Positions 41,508 through 50,350 of a DNA stretch of 55,645 nt are shown here, piece by piece. The position numbers and the translations under genes are program-made. How positions within the stretch are numbered: position 1 is the first letter of the stretch; every line of letters starts with the position of its first letter. The notes below the pieces were generated by a model. It ran no database searches. It was not told where the DNA came from and saw nothing but the letters and a program-made list of their open reading frames with translations. This DNA is from an uncultured Lentisphaerota bacterium (lineage in GTDB: Bacteria; Verrucomicrobiota; Kiritimatiellia; CAIQIC01): the NCBI GenBank assembly GCA_903896925.1, contig CAITZM010000170.1:1-55645 (forward strand). Direction: 5' to 3'.

Positions 41508-43835
41508 ATGAGTGGGACACCGCGTGCAACAGCCGGTCTGGGCTCCGTGCGCCGCTTGCCGTCCGGCGCGCGGGGCTGGGTAGGCGCACTCGTCCTTGTG
41601 ACGCTCCCTGTCGCCACCCACGCTCAGTTAAAACCCGTCACTGAAAAGCCGGCGGCTGTGGCGGCGGGCCCAGCGGCCAGCTACGTAGGCTCGTCCAGTT
41701 GCCGGGAGTGTCACGAGAAATTTTACAAGCTCTGGGCCACCTCGTTCCACGGCCTGGCCATGCAGCCCTACACGCCGCAGCTGGCGCAGACCCAGCTGAC
41801 CCCGCAGCCGGCGGACCTCGTCGCGGGCCCGCGCCGCTTTCGCGCCGACCTCGCCACGGGCACGGTCATCGAAAGCACCGCCACCAACCAGACGCGGTAT
41901 CCGATCGTGCAGACGATGGGCGGCAAGAATGTGTTTTATTTCCTGACGCCGCTGGAGCGCGGCTGGCTCCAGGTGCTGCCGGTGGCCTACGACGTGCGCC
42001 GCAAGGAATGGTTCGACACCACCGCCAGCGCAATGCGCCATTTCGGCGACCGCCGCGACGAGGCGCTGTACTGGAAGGAGCGGCCGCTGACCTTCAACAC
42101 CTCGTGCTTCGGCTGCCACGTGAGCCAGCTCTCGAAGAACTACGATCTCCAGGCCGACAGCTACCAGACCACCTGGGCCGAGCCGGGCATCAATTGCGAG
42201 ACCTGCCATGGTCCCGCGTCGGAACACGCCCGGCTCTTCCGCCAGCGGCCGGCCGGCCAGCCCGCGCCGGCGGACCTGAAGCTGATCCTGCCCCGGCAGC
42301 AAACCCTCGAACAGCGCAACGCGACGTGTGCCCCGTGCCACGCCAAGATGTCGCCGTTGACGGTGAACTTTTCGCCGGGCGAGCGCTACTTCGATCACTT
42401 CGACCTGACGTCCTTCGAGAGCGCCGACTTCTATCCCGACGGCCGCGATCTCGGCGAGAACTACACCTACACCGGGTGGCGGCTGAGCCCGTGCGTCAAG
42501 TCCGGCCGGCTGGACTGCATCCATTGCCACACCTCGAGCGGGCGCTACCGGTTCCACGAGGCGGCCAAGGCCAACGACGCCTGCCGGCCGTGTCACGAGG
42601 AAAGGGTGCGCAACGCCACCGTGCACACGCACCACAAAGCGGACTCGGCCGGCAACCAGTGCATCGCCTGCCACATGCCGATGACGGAATTTGCCCGGAT
42701 GCGCCGCAGCGACCACTCGATGCGGCCACCGACGCCGGCGACCACCCTCGCCTATCAATCGCCCAACGCGTGCAACCTCTGCCACACCAACCAGACCGCC
42801 GCCTGGGCCGACAAGCTGGTGCGCGATTGGCGCCCGCGCGACTACCAGAAGCCGGTGCTCGAGCGTGCGGCCCTGATCGCCGCGGCACGCAAGGGCGACT
42901 GGACGAAGCTGCCGGACATGCTGGCTTATCTCGCCCGTCCGGACCGTGAAGAACTCCAGACCGTTGCGCTCGTGCGCCTGCTGGCCACCTGCCCCGCCGA
43001 AGACCTCTGGCCGGCGCTCCGGAAGCTGCAGGGGGACGCTTCGCCGCTGGTGCGCTCCAGCGTGGCCGAAGCGTTGGGCGCCCACCTGGATCCCGCGAAT
43101 GTCGAGGCCCTGTGCCGGGCCGCCGGCGACGATTTCCGCCTGGTGCGCGTGCGCGCCGCGGCGGCGTTGACAGCGGTGCCCGAAGACCGGCTGCCCGCAG
43201 AACAGCGGCAGCGGGTGCGTGATGCGCTGGCGGAGTTGATGGCTTCGATGACGTCGCGCCCCGACGACATGTCGTCGCACTACAATCTCGGCAATTTCCA
43301 CATGGCGCGCGGCCAGCTGCCGGAGGCGGCCAAGGAATTCGCGACGGCCACGCGGTTGCAGCCCGAGGCCCTGCCGCCCTATGTGAACGCCGCGCTCGCC
43401 TATAATGCGCTGGGCCAAAACAACCAGGCCGAAACCAGCCTCCGCCACGCGCTCCAGCTGGATCCCACCAACGCTCCCGCCAACTTGAACCTCGGCATGC
43501 TGCTGGCCGAAATGGGCAACCTCGCCGAGGCCGAGCAAGCTTTCCGCGTGGCCTTCAAGTCCAACCCGCAATCCGCCCAGGCGGCTTACAACCTGGGTGT
43601 GCTGCTGGCGAGCGCGCACCCGGTGGAGGCGCTCGAGTGGTGCCGCCGGGCCGCCGCGCTGGAGCCGGACGAACCGAAGTACGGCTACACCTACGCCTTC
43701 TACCTCTACCGCGCGGGCCAGCCCGGGCCGGCGCTCCAGACGATCCGTTCCGTGCGCAGGCGGCATCCGGCACACGCGGACAGCGCGCTGCTGGAGCAGA
43801 CGTTGCTGCGGGAACAGCCGGCGGCCGACAAGTAG
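41508..43835 (+). CDS. Exported octahaem cytochrome c with HEAT-like and TPR repeats
   Basis: The product has 775 residues. A signal peptide (RGWVGALVLVTLPVATHAQ) is followed by eight CxxCH haem-binding motifs: CRECH (Cys65), CFGCH, CETCH, CAPCH, CIHCH, CRPCH, CIACH and CNLCH. From about residue 470 it turns helical with HEAT-like units, and the last 200 residues are TPR repeats (ALAYNALGQNNQAETSLRHA, MLLAEMGNLAEAEQAFRVAF). The cytochrome part should sit outside the cytoplasm and carry electrons; the repeats would bind partners. ATG 41508 was chosen because the frame upstream is the lipoprotein's shadow. Confidence 0.88.
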   Translation: MSGTPRATAGLGSVRRLPSGARGWVGALVLVTLPVATHAQLKPVTEKPAAVAAGPAASYVGSSSCRECHEKFYKLWATSFHGLAMQPYTPQLAQTQLTPQPADLVAGPRRFRADLATGTVIESTATNQTRYPIVQTMGGKNVFYFLTPLERGWLQVLPVAYDVRRKEWFDTTASAMRHFGDRRDEALYWKERPLTFNTSCFGCHVSQLSKNYDLQADSYQTTWAEPGINCETCHGPASEHARLFRQRPAGQPAPADLKLILPRQQTLEQRNATCAPCHAKMSPLTVNFSPGERYFDHFDLTSFESADFYPDGRDLGENYTYTGWRLSPCVKSGRLDCIHCHTSSGRYRFHEAAKANDACRPCHEERVRNATVHTHHKADSAGNQCIACHMPMTEFARMRRSDHSMRPPTPATTLAYQSPNACNLCHTNQTAAWADKLVRDWRPRDYQKPVLERAALIAAARKGDWTKLPDMLAYLARPDREELQTVALVRLLATCPAEDLWPALRKLQGDASPLVRSSVAEALGAHLDPANVEALCRAAGDDFRLVRVRAAAALTAVPEDRLPAEQRQRVRDALAELMASMTSRPDDMSSHYNLGNFHMARGQLPEAAKEFATATRLQPEALPPYVNAALAYNALGQNNQAETSLRHALQLDPTNAPANLNLGMLLAEMGNLAEAEQAFRVAFKSNPQSAQAAYNLGVLLASAHPVEALEWCRRAAALEPDEPKYGYTYAFYLYRAGQPGPALQTIRSVRRRHPAHADSALLEQTLLREQPAADK

Positions 43836-43842
43836 AGTGCTC

Positions 43843-44011
43843 TGGGAGCGGCGGCACTCCTGCCGCCGAAACTTGACGACTGTCGTGCGGCACCTATTGC
43901 GGATGGTTTGGGGTGGCGGCCAGCGGGATCGCTCATGCTTCAGGCGCGGATGGTTTAAACCTTGGTTGCCTCCGTACTCATCTTGCGGCGGCAAGAGTGC
44001 CGCCGCTCCCA
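43843..44011. repeat. Inverted pair of 26-bp hairpins (BIME-like element)
   Basis: TGGGAGCGGCGGCACTCCTG (extending to 43868) and its reverse complement with one change, ending CCGCCGCTCCCA (43986-44011), bound a 169-bp element. Each arm is itself a GGCGGCAC..GTGCCGCC-type hairpin. The rest of 43836-44133 shows no gene. Confidence 0.85.
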
Positions 44012-44133
44012 TCATTTATCGGGCTTCTCTTCAACACTCAACGCCTTGCCGTTGGTGACGCCAAGCTTCCGGCTGCATATGGATATAGCTGCCTGCTGAA
44101 TGCAGGGGGGCGCGGCGGGCCTTGACGGGTTGG

Positions 44134-45099
44134 CTAGCGGGCGGGCGGGATCGGCTGCTGCTGGTCCGGCGGCAGCAGGCAGCCGCTGCGACAGAGCTCG
44201 GTGCAAAGGTGGCGGCAGGGTTCGACGTGCGCGGTGATGCTGGCCCCGGGGAAACGCTTCTCGATCCGCTCCTCGATCTCGTCGGTGAGCGTGTGCGCAT
44301 CGGCCACGTTCATGTCGGCGGCGACGAGCAGGTGGAAATCGATGAAGCGCGCCAGCCCGCTCCGGCGTGTCCGCAGCTTGTGCACGCCGCAGACGCCGCG
44401 CGGCGCGAGCCCGACGATTTCCGCGCGCAGCCACTCCTGCTCCTCCGCCGGCAAACTGCGGTCGAGCAGGTCGCTGGCGGCATGATGAGTGAGGTGCCAC
44501 GCCGCGCGCACGATCAGGACGGCCACCAGGATCGCGGCCGCCGGGTCGAGCCACTCCCAGTGCGCGGCGGGTGCGAAATATCTGCCGAGGGTGATGACCA
44601 GCAGGCCCGCCATGACGCCGCCGGAGGTGTAGACGTCGGTCATCAGATGCCACGCGTCGGCTTCCAGCGCCACGGACTGCGTGCGGCGGCCGACGCGGAA
44701 AAGCACGCGCGAGACGAAGAAGTTGACCACGCACGAGACGCCCATCACCAGCGCACCCAAGCCCGCCCGCTCGAGCGGATGCGGGTGCAGCAATTTAGCG
44801 ACGGCCTCGTAGATGATCCAGAGCGCCGCGATGAAGATCAGCACCGCCTCGACCGTCCCGGAGATGTTCTCGATCTTGCCGTGGCCGTAGGGGTGCTCGG
44901 GATCGGCGGGCTTTTCGGCCGCGTGGACGGCGTAGCAGGCGATGCCGGCGGCCAGCAGGTCCAGGCCTGAATGGATGGCCTCGGACAGCACCGAGACCGA
45001 ACCGGTCAGCAACCCGACCGCCAGTTTGCCGGCGACCAGCGCCGTATTCGAAGCCACCGATAACCAAGCGACCAGTTTCTTCTGCCGTGTCAGTTGCAT
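44134..45099 (-). CDS. Cation diffusion facilitator (CDF) metal-ion transporter
   Basis: The product has 321 residues and six predicted membrane helices. Metal-site motifs are HSGLD in helix 2 (SEAIHSGLDLLAAGIA) and HLMTD in helix 5 (DAWHLMTDVYTS), and a His-rich loop (HPYGHGKIEN) follows helix 2. The C-terminal cytoplasmic domain (FIDFHLLVAADMNVADAHTL) ends with an unusual Cys/His-containing tail (HVEPCRHLCTELCRSGCLLP) that could bind a metal. CDF proteins export Zn, Fe, Co or Mn with proton antiport. Confidence 0.92.
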   Translation of the reverse strand: MQLTRQKKLVAWLSVASNTALVAGKLAVGLLTGSVSVLSEAIHSGLDLLAAGIACYAVHAAEKPADPEHPYGHGKIENISGTVEAVLIFIAALWIIYEAVAKLLHPHPLERAGLGALVMGVSCVVNFFVSRVLFRVGRRTQSVALEADAWHLMTDVYTSGGVMAGLLVITLGRYFAPAAHWEWLDPAAAILVAVLIVRAAWHLTHHAASDLLDRSLPAEEQEWLRAEIVGLAPRGVCGVHKLRTRRSGLARFIDFHLLVAADMNVADAHTLTDEIEERIEKRFPGASITAHVEPCRHLCTELCRSGCLLPPDQQQPIPPAR

Positions 45100-45240
45100 C
45101 GGAAAAATGCAAAGCTCGAAAACCGAAACAAATCACAAAACAAAAATCAGAAAATCAAAATGCGGCTATTCTGGGTTCCGTTTAAAGCTTTTCGAGTTTG
45201 ATGCTTATTTCGAAATTTGGATTTAGAATTTCGAGTTTGC
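45100..45240. other. AT-rich island between the CDF gene and secA
   Basis: A stretch strikingly poorer in GC than its surroundings, with repeated A-runs (AAAACCGAAA, AATCACAAAACAAAAATCAG) and degenerate near-palindromes around TTTCGAAATTTGGATTTAGA. It contains the upstream region of the CDF gene and the downstream side of secA. It may hold the CDF promoter, but I cannot name a specific site. Confidence 0.5.
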
Positions 45241-45255
45241 GGCGGCCGCCGCCGC

Positions 45256-48200
45256 CTACGCGGCGTTGACGCCGTGGCACTTCTTGTATTTCTTGCCCGA
45301 GCCGCAGGGACAGGGGTCGTTGCGGCCGACCTTGGGGCCCTCGCGCAGGACGGGCGTGCCCTTTTCGCGGAGCGCGGCCTGCATCGCGGCCTCGTTGCCG
45401 GATTCCTCCGGCGTGGCCGCGGCGGGCGCGTCTTCGGCGGGCGCCGGCGCGGCGAGGCTGGTGACTTCCTCGTGGACGTACATCATCGGCAGCTGCCGCA
45501 CGAAGCTCTGAAACGCCTCGGCGCTGGTCGCGGCGCGGAACATATGGTGCGCGATCTCGCTCTTGATGCGGTCCATCAGGTCGGAGAACATCGCGTAGGC
45601 TTCGTGCTTGTACTCCACGAGCGGGTCGCGCTGGCCGTAGGCGCGCAGGCCGACGCCCTGCCGCAGCGTGTCCATGTTGCGCAGGTAGTCCTGCCACTGC
45701 TGGTCCACGGACTGCAGGATGATGTAGCGCTCCATGTGGTGCAGCGCCTCGGGGTTTTCCATCCGCATCTTGATCTCGTAGGCGCGCTGGACGCGGGCGA
45801 TCACGACGTCGGCGAGCGCCTTGACCTCGGCCTCCGGCTCGGCCTTGGCCTGCGGCGCGGGCAGGTCCGTCGGCTTGAGGCCGATCGGGAAATTCAGGTT
45901 GGCCCACGCGATGAAATGCTTGAGCGCCTCGTCCGGGTCGGCGTCCTTGGCGGTGCGCGCCTCGACGACCTTCTCGGCCTCGCGCATGGCGACGTCGGCG
46001 ACGATGTCGTAGAGGTGCAAACGCGGTTCCGTGGAGGCGACGACCGAGCTGCGGAAACCGTAGACGATCTCGCGCTGCTTGTTCATCACGTCGTCGTAGT
46101 CCAGCGTACGCTTGCGGATGGCGAAGTTGTGCTGCTCGACGCGGCGCTGCGCGGTCTCGATGGACTTGTTCAGCCACGGGTGCTCGAGCACCTCGCCCTC
46201 CTGGATGCCGAGCCGTTCCATGATCCGGCCGATCCGGTCGGAGCCGAACAGGCGCATGAGGTTGTCCTCGAGCGAAACGTAGAAGCGGCTCGAGCCCGGA
46301 TCGCCCTGGCGCGCGCAGCGGCCGCGCAGCTGGCGGTCGATGCGGCGCGACTCGTGGCGCTCGGAGCCGATCACGTGCAGGCCGGCGGGCTTGTCCAGCA
46401 GCGCCTTGCGCAGCGTCTGGCCCTCGGGCAGCTTGTCCTCGAGCCGGAAGGTGGTGGAGGTGATCGTCTCGCGCGGAATCCAGACGACGCCGGGGCCGAG
46501 CTTGATGTCGGTGCCGCGGCCGGCCATGTTCGTCGCGATCGTGATCGCGCCCGGCTGGCCGGCGTTGGCGACGATCTCGGCCTCGCGCTGGTGGTTCTTC
46601 GCGTTGAGCACGTTGTGCGGGATGTTCTTGCGCCGCAGCATGCGGCTCAGCAATTCGCTGGCGTCGACCGAGACCGTGCCGATCAGCACCGGCTGCTGGC
46701 GGGCGTAGCAGGCGGCCAGCTCCTCGATGATCGCGTTGAATTTCTCGCGCTGCGTCTTGTAGACGAAGTCGTGCTGGTCCACGCGGCGCACCGGCCGGTT
46801 GGTCGGGATGACGACGACGTCGAGCTTATAGATCTGGTGGAACTCGTCGGCCTCGGTCTCCGCGGTGCCGGTCATGCCCGCGAGCTTCTCGTACAGGCGG
46901 AAATAGTTCTGGATCGTGATGGTCGCCAGCGTCTGGGTCTCGCGCTCGATCGTCACGCCTTCCTTGGCCTCGATCGCCTGGTGCAGCCCGTCGCTCCAGC
47001 GCCGGCCCGGCATCAGGCGGCCGGTGAACTCGTCGACGATGAGGACCTGGTTCTCCTGCACGACGTACTCGACGTCGCGCTCGTAGACGCTGTAGGCCCG
47101 GATCAGCTGGTCGACCGCGTGGATCCGCTCGCTCTTGTCGGCGAACGCGTCCTGCATTTTCTGGCGGCGCTCGATCTTCTCCTCCTCGGGCATGGCGTGG
47201 TCGCCGTCGAGCATGGACAGGGCGGTGGCCAGGTCCGGCAGCACGTAGGCGTCCGGGTCGCTGGGGTTCATCGTCTCGCAGCCCTTTTCCGTCAGGCTCG
47301 CGTCGTTGCCCTTCTCGTCGATCGTGAAATACAGCTCCTCGCGCAGCTCGCGGGCCTCTTCCTTGTGCATGTCCGTGAGGAACTGCGCCTCGATCTTTTC
47401 GATGAGCCGGCGGACGCTCGGCTCCTCGATCATGTGCATGAGCTGCTTGTTCTTGGGCATGCCCTGCCGCGCCTGGTAGAGCAGGCGCATGGCCGTCTCG
47501 TCGTCCTTCTTCTCCACCGCGGTCTTCGCGTCGGTGATCAGCTTGTTGCACAGGTCGCGCTGCTTGCGGATCAGCCGCTCGACGTGCGGCTTGAGCTCGG
47601 AGTACTGCGTCGTCGAATAGGGCGCCGGGCCGGAGATGATCAGCGGCGTGCGCGCCTCGTCGATCAGGATCGAGTCCACCTCGTCCACGATCGCGTAGTA
47701 GTAATTGCGCTGGACCTGCTCCTCGGGCCGCATCGCCATGCCCTTGTCGCGCAGGTAGTCGAAGCCGAACTCGCTGTTCGTGCCGTAGGTGATGTCGCAG
47801 GCGTACTGCGCGCGGCGCTGCTCCGGGCTCATCTGGTTCTGGATGCAGCCGACCGTCAGGCCCAGGTAGCGGTAGACCGCGCCCATCCACTCCGAGTCGC
47901 GGAGCGCGAGGTAGTCGTTCACCGTCACCACGTTGACGTTCTTGCCGGTGAGCGCGTTGAGGTAGACCGGCGCGGTGGCGACCAGCGTCTTGCCCTCGCC
48001 CGTGGCCATTTCGGCGATCTTGCCCTGGTGCAGCACGATGCCGCCGATGAGCTGGACGTCAAAGGGCACCATCTCCCAGGGGATCGGGCGGCCGCAGACG
48101 TCGATGGTCTGGCCGCACAGCCGGCGGCAGGTGTTCTTGACCACCGCGAAGGCCTCGCACATCAGGTCGTCGAGCTTGGCGCCCTGGGCCAGGCGCTGCC

Positions 48201-48348
48201 TGAACTCCTGCGTCTTGGCCTTGAGCGCGTCCTCGGAGAGCTTCTGGTACTCCAGCTCCAGCGCGTTGATGCGCGCCACCAGCGGGCGCAGGTTCTTCAC
48301 GTCGCGCTCGTTCTTCGTGCCGATGATCTTTTTTAGCAACCACTGCAT
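45256..48348 (-). CDS. secA: Preprotein translocase ATPase SecA
   Basis: The product has 1030 residues from ATG 48348 (AAGGA 7 nt upstream; the frame is open 17 codons earlier). N-terminal MQWLLKKIIGTKNERDVKNL, Walker A MATGEGKT (114-121), DEAD-type VDEVDSILIDEARTP, the GLHVIGSERHESRRIDRQLR motif, NMAGRGTDIKLG, and a C-terminal zinc-binding SEC-C tail DPCPCGSGKKYKKCHG. It drives Sec-dependent export, consistent with the many exported proteins here. It is longer than E. coli SecA (about 900 residues) through insertions in the middle region, common in PVC-type bacteria. Confidence 0.97.
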   Translation of the reverse strand: MQWLLKKIIGTKNERDVKNLRPLVARINALELEYQKLSEDALKAKTQEFRQRLAQGAKLDDLMCEAFAVVKNTCRRLCGQTIDVCGRPIPWEMVPFDVQLIGGIVLHQGKIAEMATGEGKTLVATAPVYLNALTGKNVNVVTVNDYLALRDSEWMGAVYRYLGLTVGCIQNQMSPEQRRAQYACDITYGTNSEFGFDYLRDKGMAMRPEEQVQRNYYYAIVDEVDSILIDEARTPLIISGPAPYSTTQYSELKPHVERLIRKQRDLCNKLITDAKTAVEKKDDETAMRLLYQARQGMPKNKQLMHMIEEPSVRRLIEKIEAQFLTDMHKEEARELREELYFTIDEKGNDASLTEKGCETMNPSDPDAYVLPDLATALSMLDGDHAMPEEEKIERRQKMQDAFADKSERIHAVDQLIRAYSVYERDVEYVVQENQVLIVDEFTGRLMPGRRWSDGLHQAIEAKEGVTIERETQTLATITIQNYFRLYEKLAGMTGTAETEADEFHQIYKLDVVVIPTNRPVRRVDQHDFVYKTQREKFNAIIEELAACYARQQPVLIGTVSVDASELLSRMLRRKNIPHNVLNAKNHQREAEIVANAGQPGAITIATNMAGRGTDIKLGPGVVWIPRETITSTTFRLEDKLPEGQTLRKALLDKPAGLHVIGSERHESRRIDRQLRGRCARQGDPGSSRFYVSLEDNLMRLFGSDRIGRIMERLGIQEGEVLEHPWLNKSIETAQRRVEQHNFAIRKRTLDYDDVMNKQREIVYGFRSSVVASTEPRLHLYDIVADVAMREAEKVVEARTAKDADPDEALKHFIAWANLNFPIGLKPTDLPAPQAKAEPEAEVKALADVVIARVQRAYEIKMRMENPEALHHMERYIILQSVDQQWQDYLRNMDTLRQGVGLRAYGQRDPLVEYKHEAYAMFSDLMDRIKSEIAHHMFRAATSAEAFQSFVRQLPMMYVHEEVTSLAAPAPAEDAPAAATPEESGNEAAMQAALREKGTPVLREGPKVGRNDPCPCGSGKKYKKCHGVNAA

Positions 48349-48488
48349 GGGAAAATCCTTCGTTAACGCCGGCGGCGGCAGGGGTACGTCCTGCGCCATC
48401 CGGCGAGCGCGACAGTGAACCAGAAAGCGCTCCTGTATTCAATCCGATTCCGCCCCGCCCGCGCCGCCGCGCCGCGTTTTTCCGGCCG

Positions 48489-48571
48489 GTTTCCAGCCTT
48501 GGGAGGGGCCGGCGGGAAGTTTTCCAAGGTTTGGGAAAGCGGTTGGGTTTCGCTTCCAAGCCCCGGAAAAG
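48489..48571. repeat. TTCCAAGG-type element cluster upstream of secA
   Basis: Three related half-sites lie in a row: TTTCCAGCCTTGGGA (48490-48504), TTTCCAAGGTTTGGGAAA (48521-48538) and CTTCCAAGCCCCGGAAAAG (48553-48571). This is the non-coding representative of the element also found in rlmN, the GH42-like gene and the NlpC/P60-like gene. Confidence 0.7.
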
Positions 48572-48572
48572 G

Positions 48573-49937
48573 TCACCGGCGGGGGATCCGCAGGGTGACG
48601 CTGGCGCCCTTGCTTTGGAGCTGCGAGACGAGTTCGAGACCGCCGTCGGTCTGGCGGCAGAGGAAGGGGGCACCCTCGCCCCACGGGTCGCGGCTGCGTG
48701 CGGCCGCGGCCGGGCCCTCGCGCAAGACGTCCACCGCAACGCGCAACATAAGTTCCTGCGCATGCGCCGCATCCATCCGCGCGCGGGCCGTGCCGACGGC
48801 GGGCATGAGCAGGGCGGTGAAGGCGTTGCCGGATTTCTTCTGTTCCTCTTCGATGGCCTTGCCCCAGGCTTCGGGATCCTTGACCGGCGCGGCCGAAGCC
48901 GTCGCGATGGCGCCCATCAGGTCCGAAGTTTCCATCAGCTGCCGCACCAACTGCATCGAGTTGCTGCCAGCCTTCTTGAGCATCTTCCCGGCCTCGTCTT
49001 TGCCGAGCACGGCGCTCAATTCTTCATCGAGGAGCTTCAGATCGATGGGCTCGATGCGTTTTTCCTGCAACAGCACCAGCGCGGCCTGCCCGTTCTTGAA
49101 GAGCACGGCCTCGCCGCGCTTGAGGTCGGCGGAGACCAGTTCAATGCCATGCCGGCGCTGGCCGAGCCCTAGCCAGAAACTCTCGCCGCCATCTTCCTCC
49201 AGGCCGATTTTCAACCCCACCGGCCCGCCGGCGACCATCGCGCTCATCCGCAGCCGCGCGGCGAAGTTGGTTGCCGCCGCCGCGTCCTGCCGCTGGCGGA
49301 TTTTTTCGAACAGCCGGCGGATGAACCAGTCAATGCAACCCGTCTTTTCTCCTTGCATGATCTTCTGGAAGTCTTGGGGCGGCGGCAGCGCGGCCAGCTG
49401 CCCGCCGAGCTGCGCCAGCAGGTCCGGCGGCAGTGCAGCGAGGTTGGTCGCCAACACCGCCAGCGAGCGCGCCCGCATGGAGGCCTCGACCAGCCCGGAA
49501 ATCAGCAGCGCGCCGGCGCCGGCGTGCGCCGACGAGCGAAGCGCATCCTCGTGCCACGCGACGAAGGCCGCCGGGTCGGAGGTTTTCACGCGCTCGGCTT
49601 CCCATGCGGCTGCCCGCGAGAGGTTCATCAGCGGGCTGATATGGGGCAGCAGCGTACCCGGCCCGTCCTTCTCAAAGTTGAAACCCCAGTCGCAGTTTTC
49701 CATGTGCGCCGCCTGGCGATAGAGGTCCAGAGCCGGCGCCAGCTTGCGGCTCAAGGCGGCGGCGTTTACCTCGGCGGGCTGGCCGCGCAAGGCTTTTTGC
49801 TCGGCATCGGTCAGCTTCGGCGTGGCTTCGAACGCGCGGCGATAGACGTCCGCCGCGTTCGGCGGCGCCTCCGCCGCGCCGCACGCCACCGCAGTCAGCA
49901 ACAGCACAACGGCGAAGATGATGGTGGTGTATTTCAT
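48573..49937 (-). CDS. Exported protein of unknown function
   Basis: The product has 454 residues: a signal peptide or lipoprotein signal (MKYTTIIFAVVLLLTAVACG) and then a largely helical, Ala/Leu-rich body with repeated hydrophobic heptad-like patterns (NLAALPPDLLAQLGGQLAAL). No motif or family is recognised. It lies upstream of secA on the same strand, with 224 bp and a TTCCAAGG-type element in between, so it is probably a separate unit. Confidence 0.75.
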   Translation of the reverse strand: MKYTTIIFAVVLLLTAVACGAAEAPPNAADVYRRAFEATPKLTDAEQKALRGQPAEVNAAALSRKLAPALDLYRQAAHMENCDWGFNFEKDGPGTLLPHISPLMNLSRAAAWEAERVKTSDPAAFVAWHEDALRSSAHAGAGALLISGLVEASMRARSLAVLATNLAALPPDLLAQLGGQLAALPPPQDFQKIMQGEKTGCIDWFIRRLFEKIRQRQDAAAATNFAARLRMSAMVAGGPVGLKIGLEEDGGESFWLGLGQRRHGIELVSADLKRGEAVLFKNGQAALVLLQEKRIEPIDLKLLDEELSAVLGKDEAGKMLKKAGSNSMQLVRQLMETSDLMGAIATASAAPVKDPEAWGKAIEEEQKKSGNAFTALLMPAVGTARARMDAAHAQELMLRVAVDVLREGPAAAARSRDPWGEGAPFLCRQTDGGLELVSQLQSKGASVTLRIPRR

Positions 49938-50350
49938 AGACTAAGTTTTTCGCGGATCTCGCCAAGTATCATTTCCAGCGATTTGCTCCGACTATTCACG
50001 CTAATGATGCCCTTCCAAACAGGGACGCCGGCGGCCGGCGGATTTGTCTATGTGCCGCACACGAGCCTCTTCGATTCGCCGCCTTTGGCGTCCCCGACCA
50101 CGGCCGGGCCGTCGCTACAAAAGATGAACTACCAAGCCAGGCCCCGGAGCGCAAGCCGCTCGTGTGGGCGGGAGCTCCAGCTCCCGCGAAACAACTCCTC
50201 GCACCCGCCAGCACGGGACCGGAGCGCAACGGGCCACCGACGACCGGCAACGGATCTGCCGCTGTGCCGCTGCGCTCCTGCGGCTTTTTCCTTGTGCGCC
50301 GCCCCTGGCACCGCTAGGTTTTCCGCGATTCAATCGAGAGGAAGACAAAC
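49938..50350. other. Divergent intergenic region with one hairpin
   Basis: This is the gap between the divergent genes at 48573-49937 and 50351-51634. It contains the GC-rich hairpin GCGGGAGCTCCAGCTCCCGC (50168-50187) of the dispersed family, and a good Shine-Dalgarno (GAGAGGAAG, 50336-50344) just before the LarA-family gene. I see no further gene; short frames in it are hairpin-related. Confidence 0.6.

Noticed and set aside
45217..48336. 1039-codon open frame antisense to secA
   Set aside because: Frame openness follows from codon bias of secA on the other strand; composition is Arg/Leu/Val/His/Asp-rich without domains.
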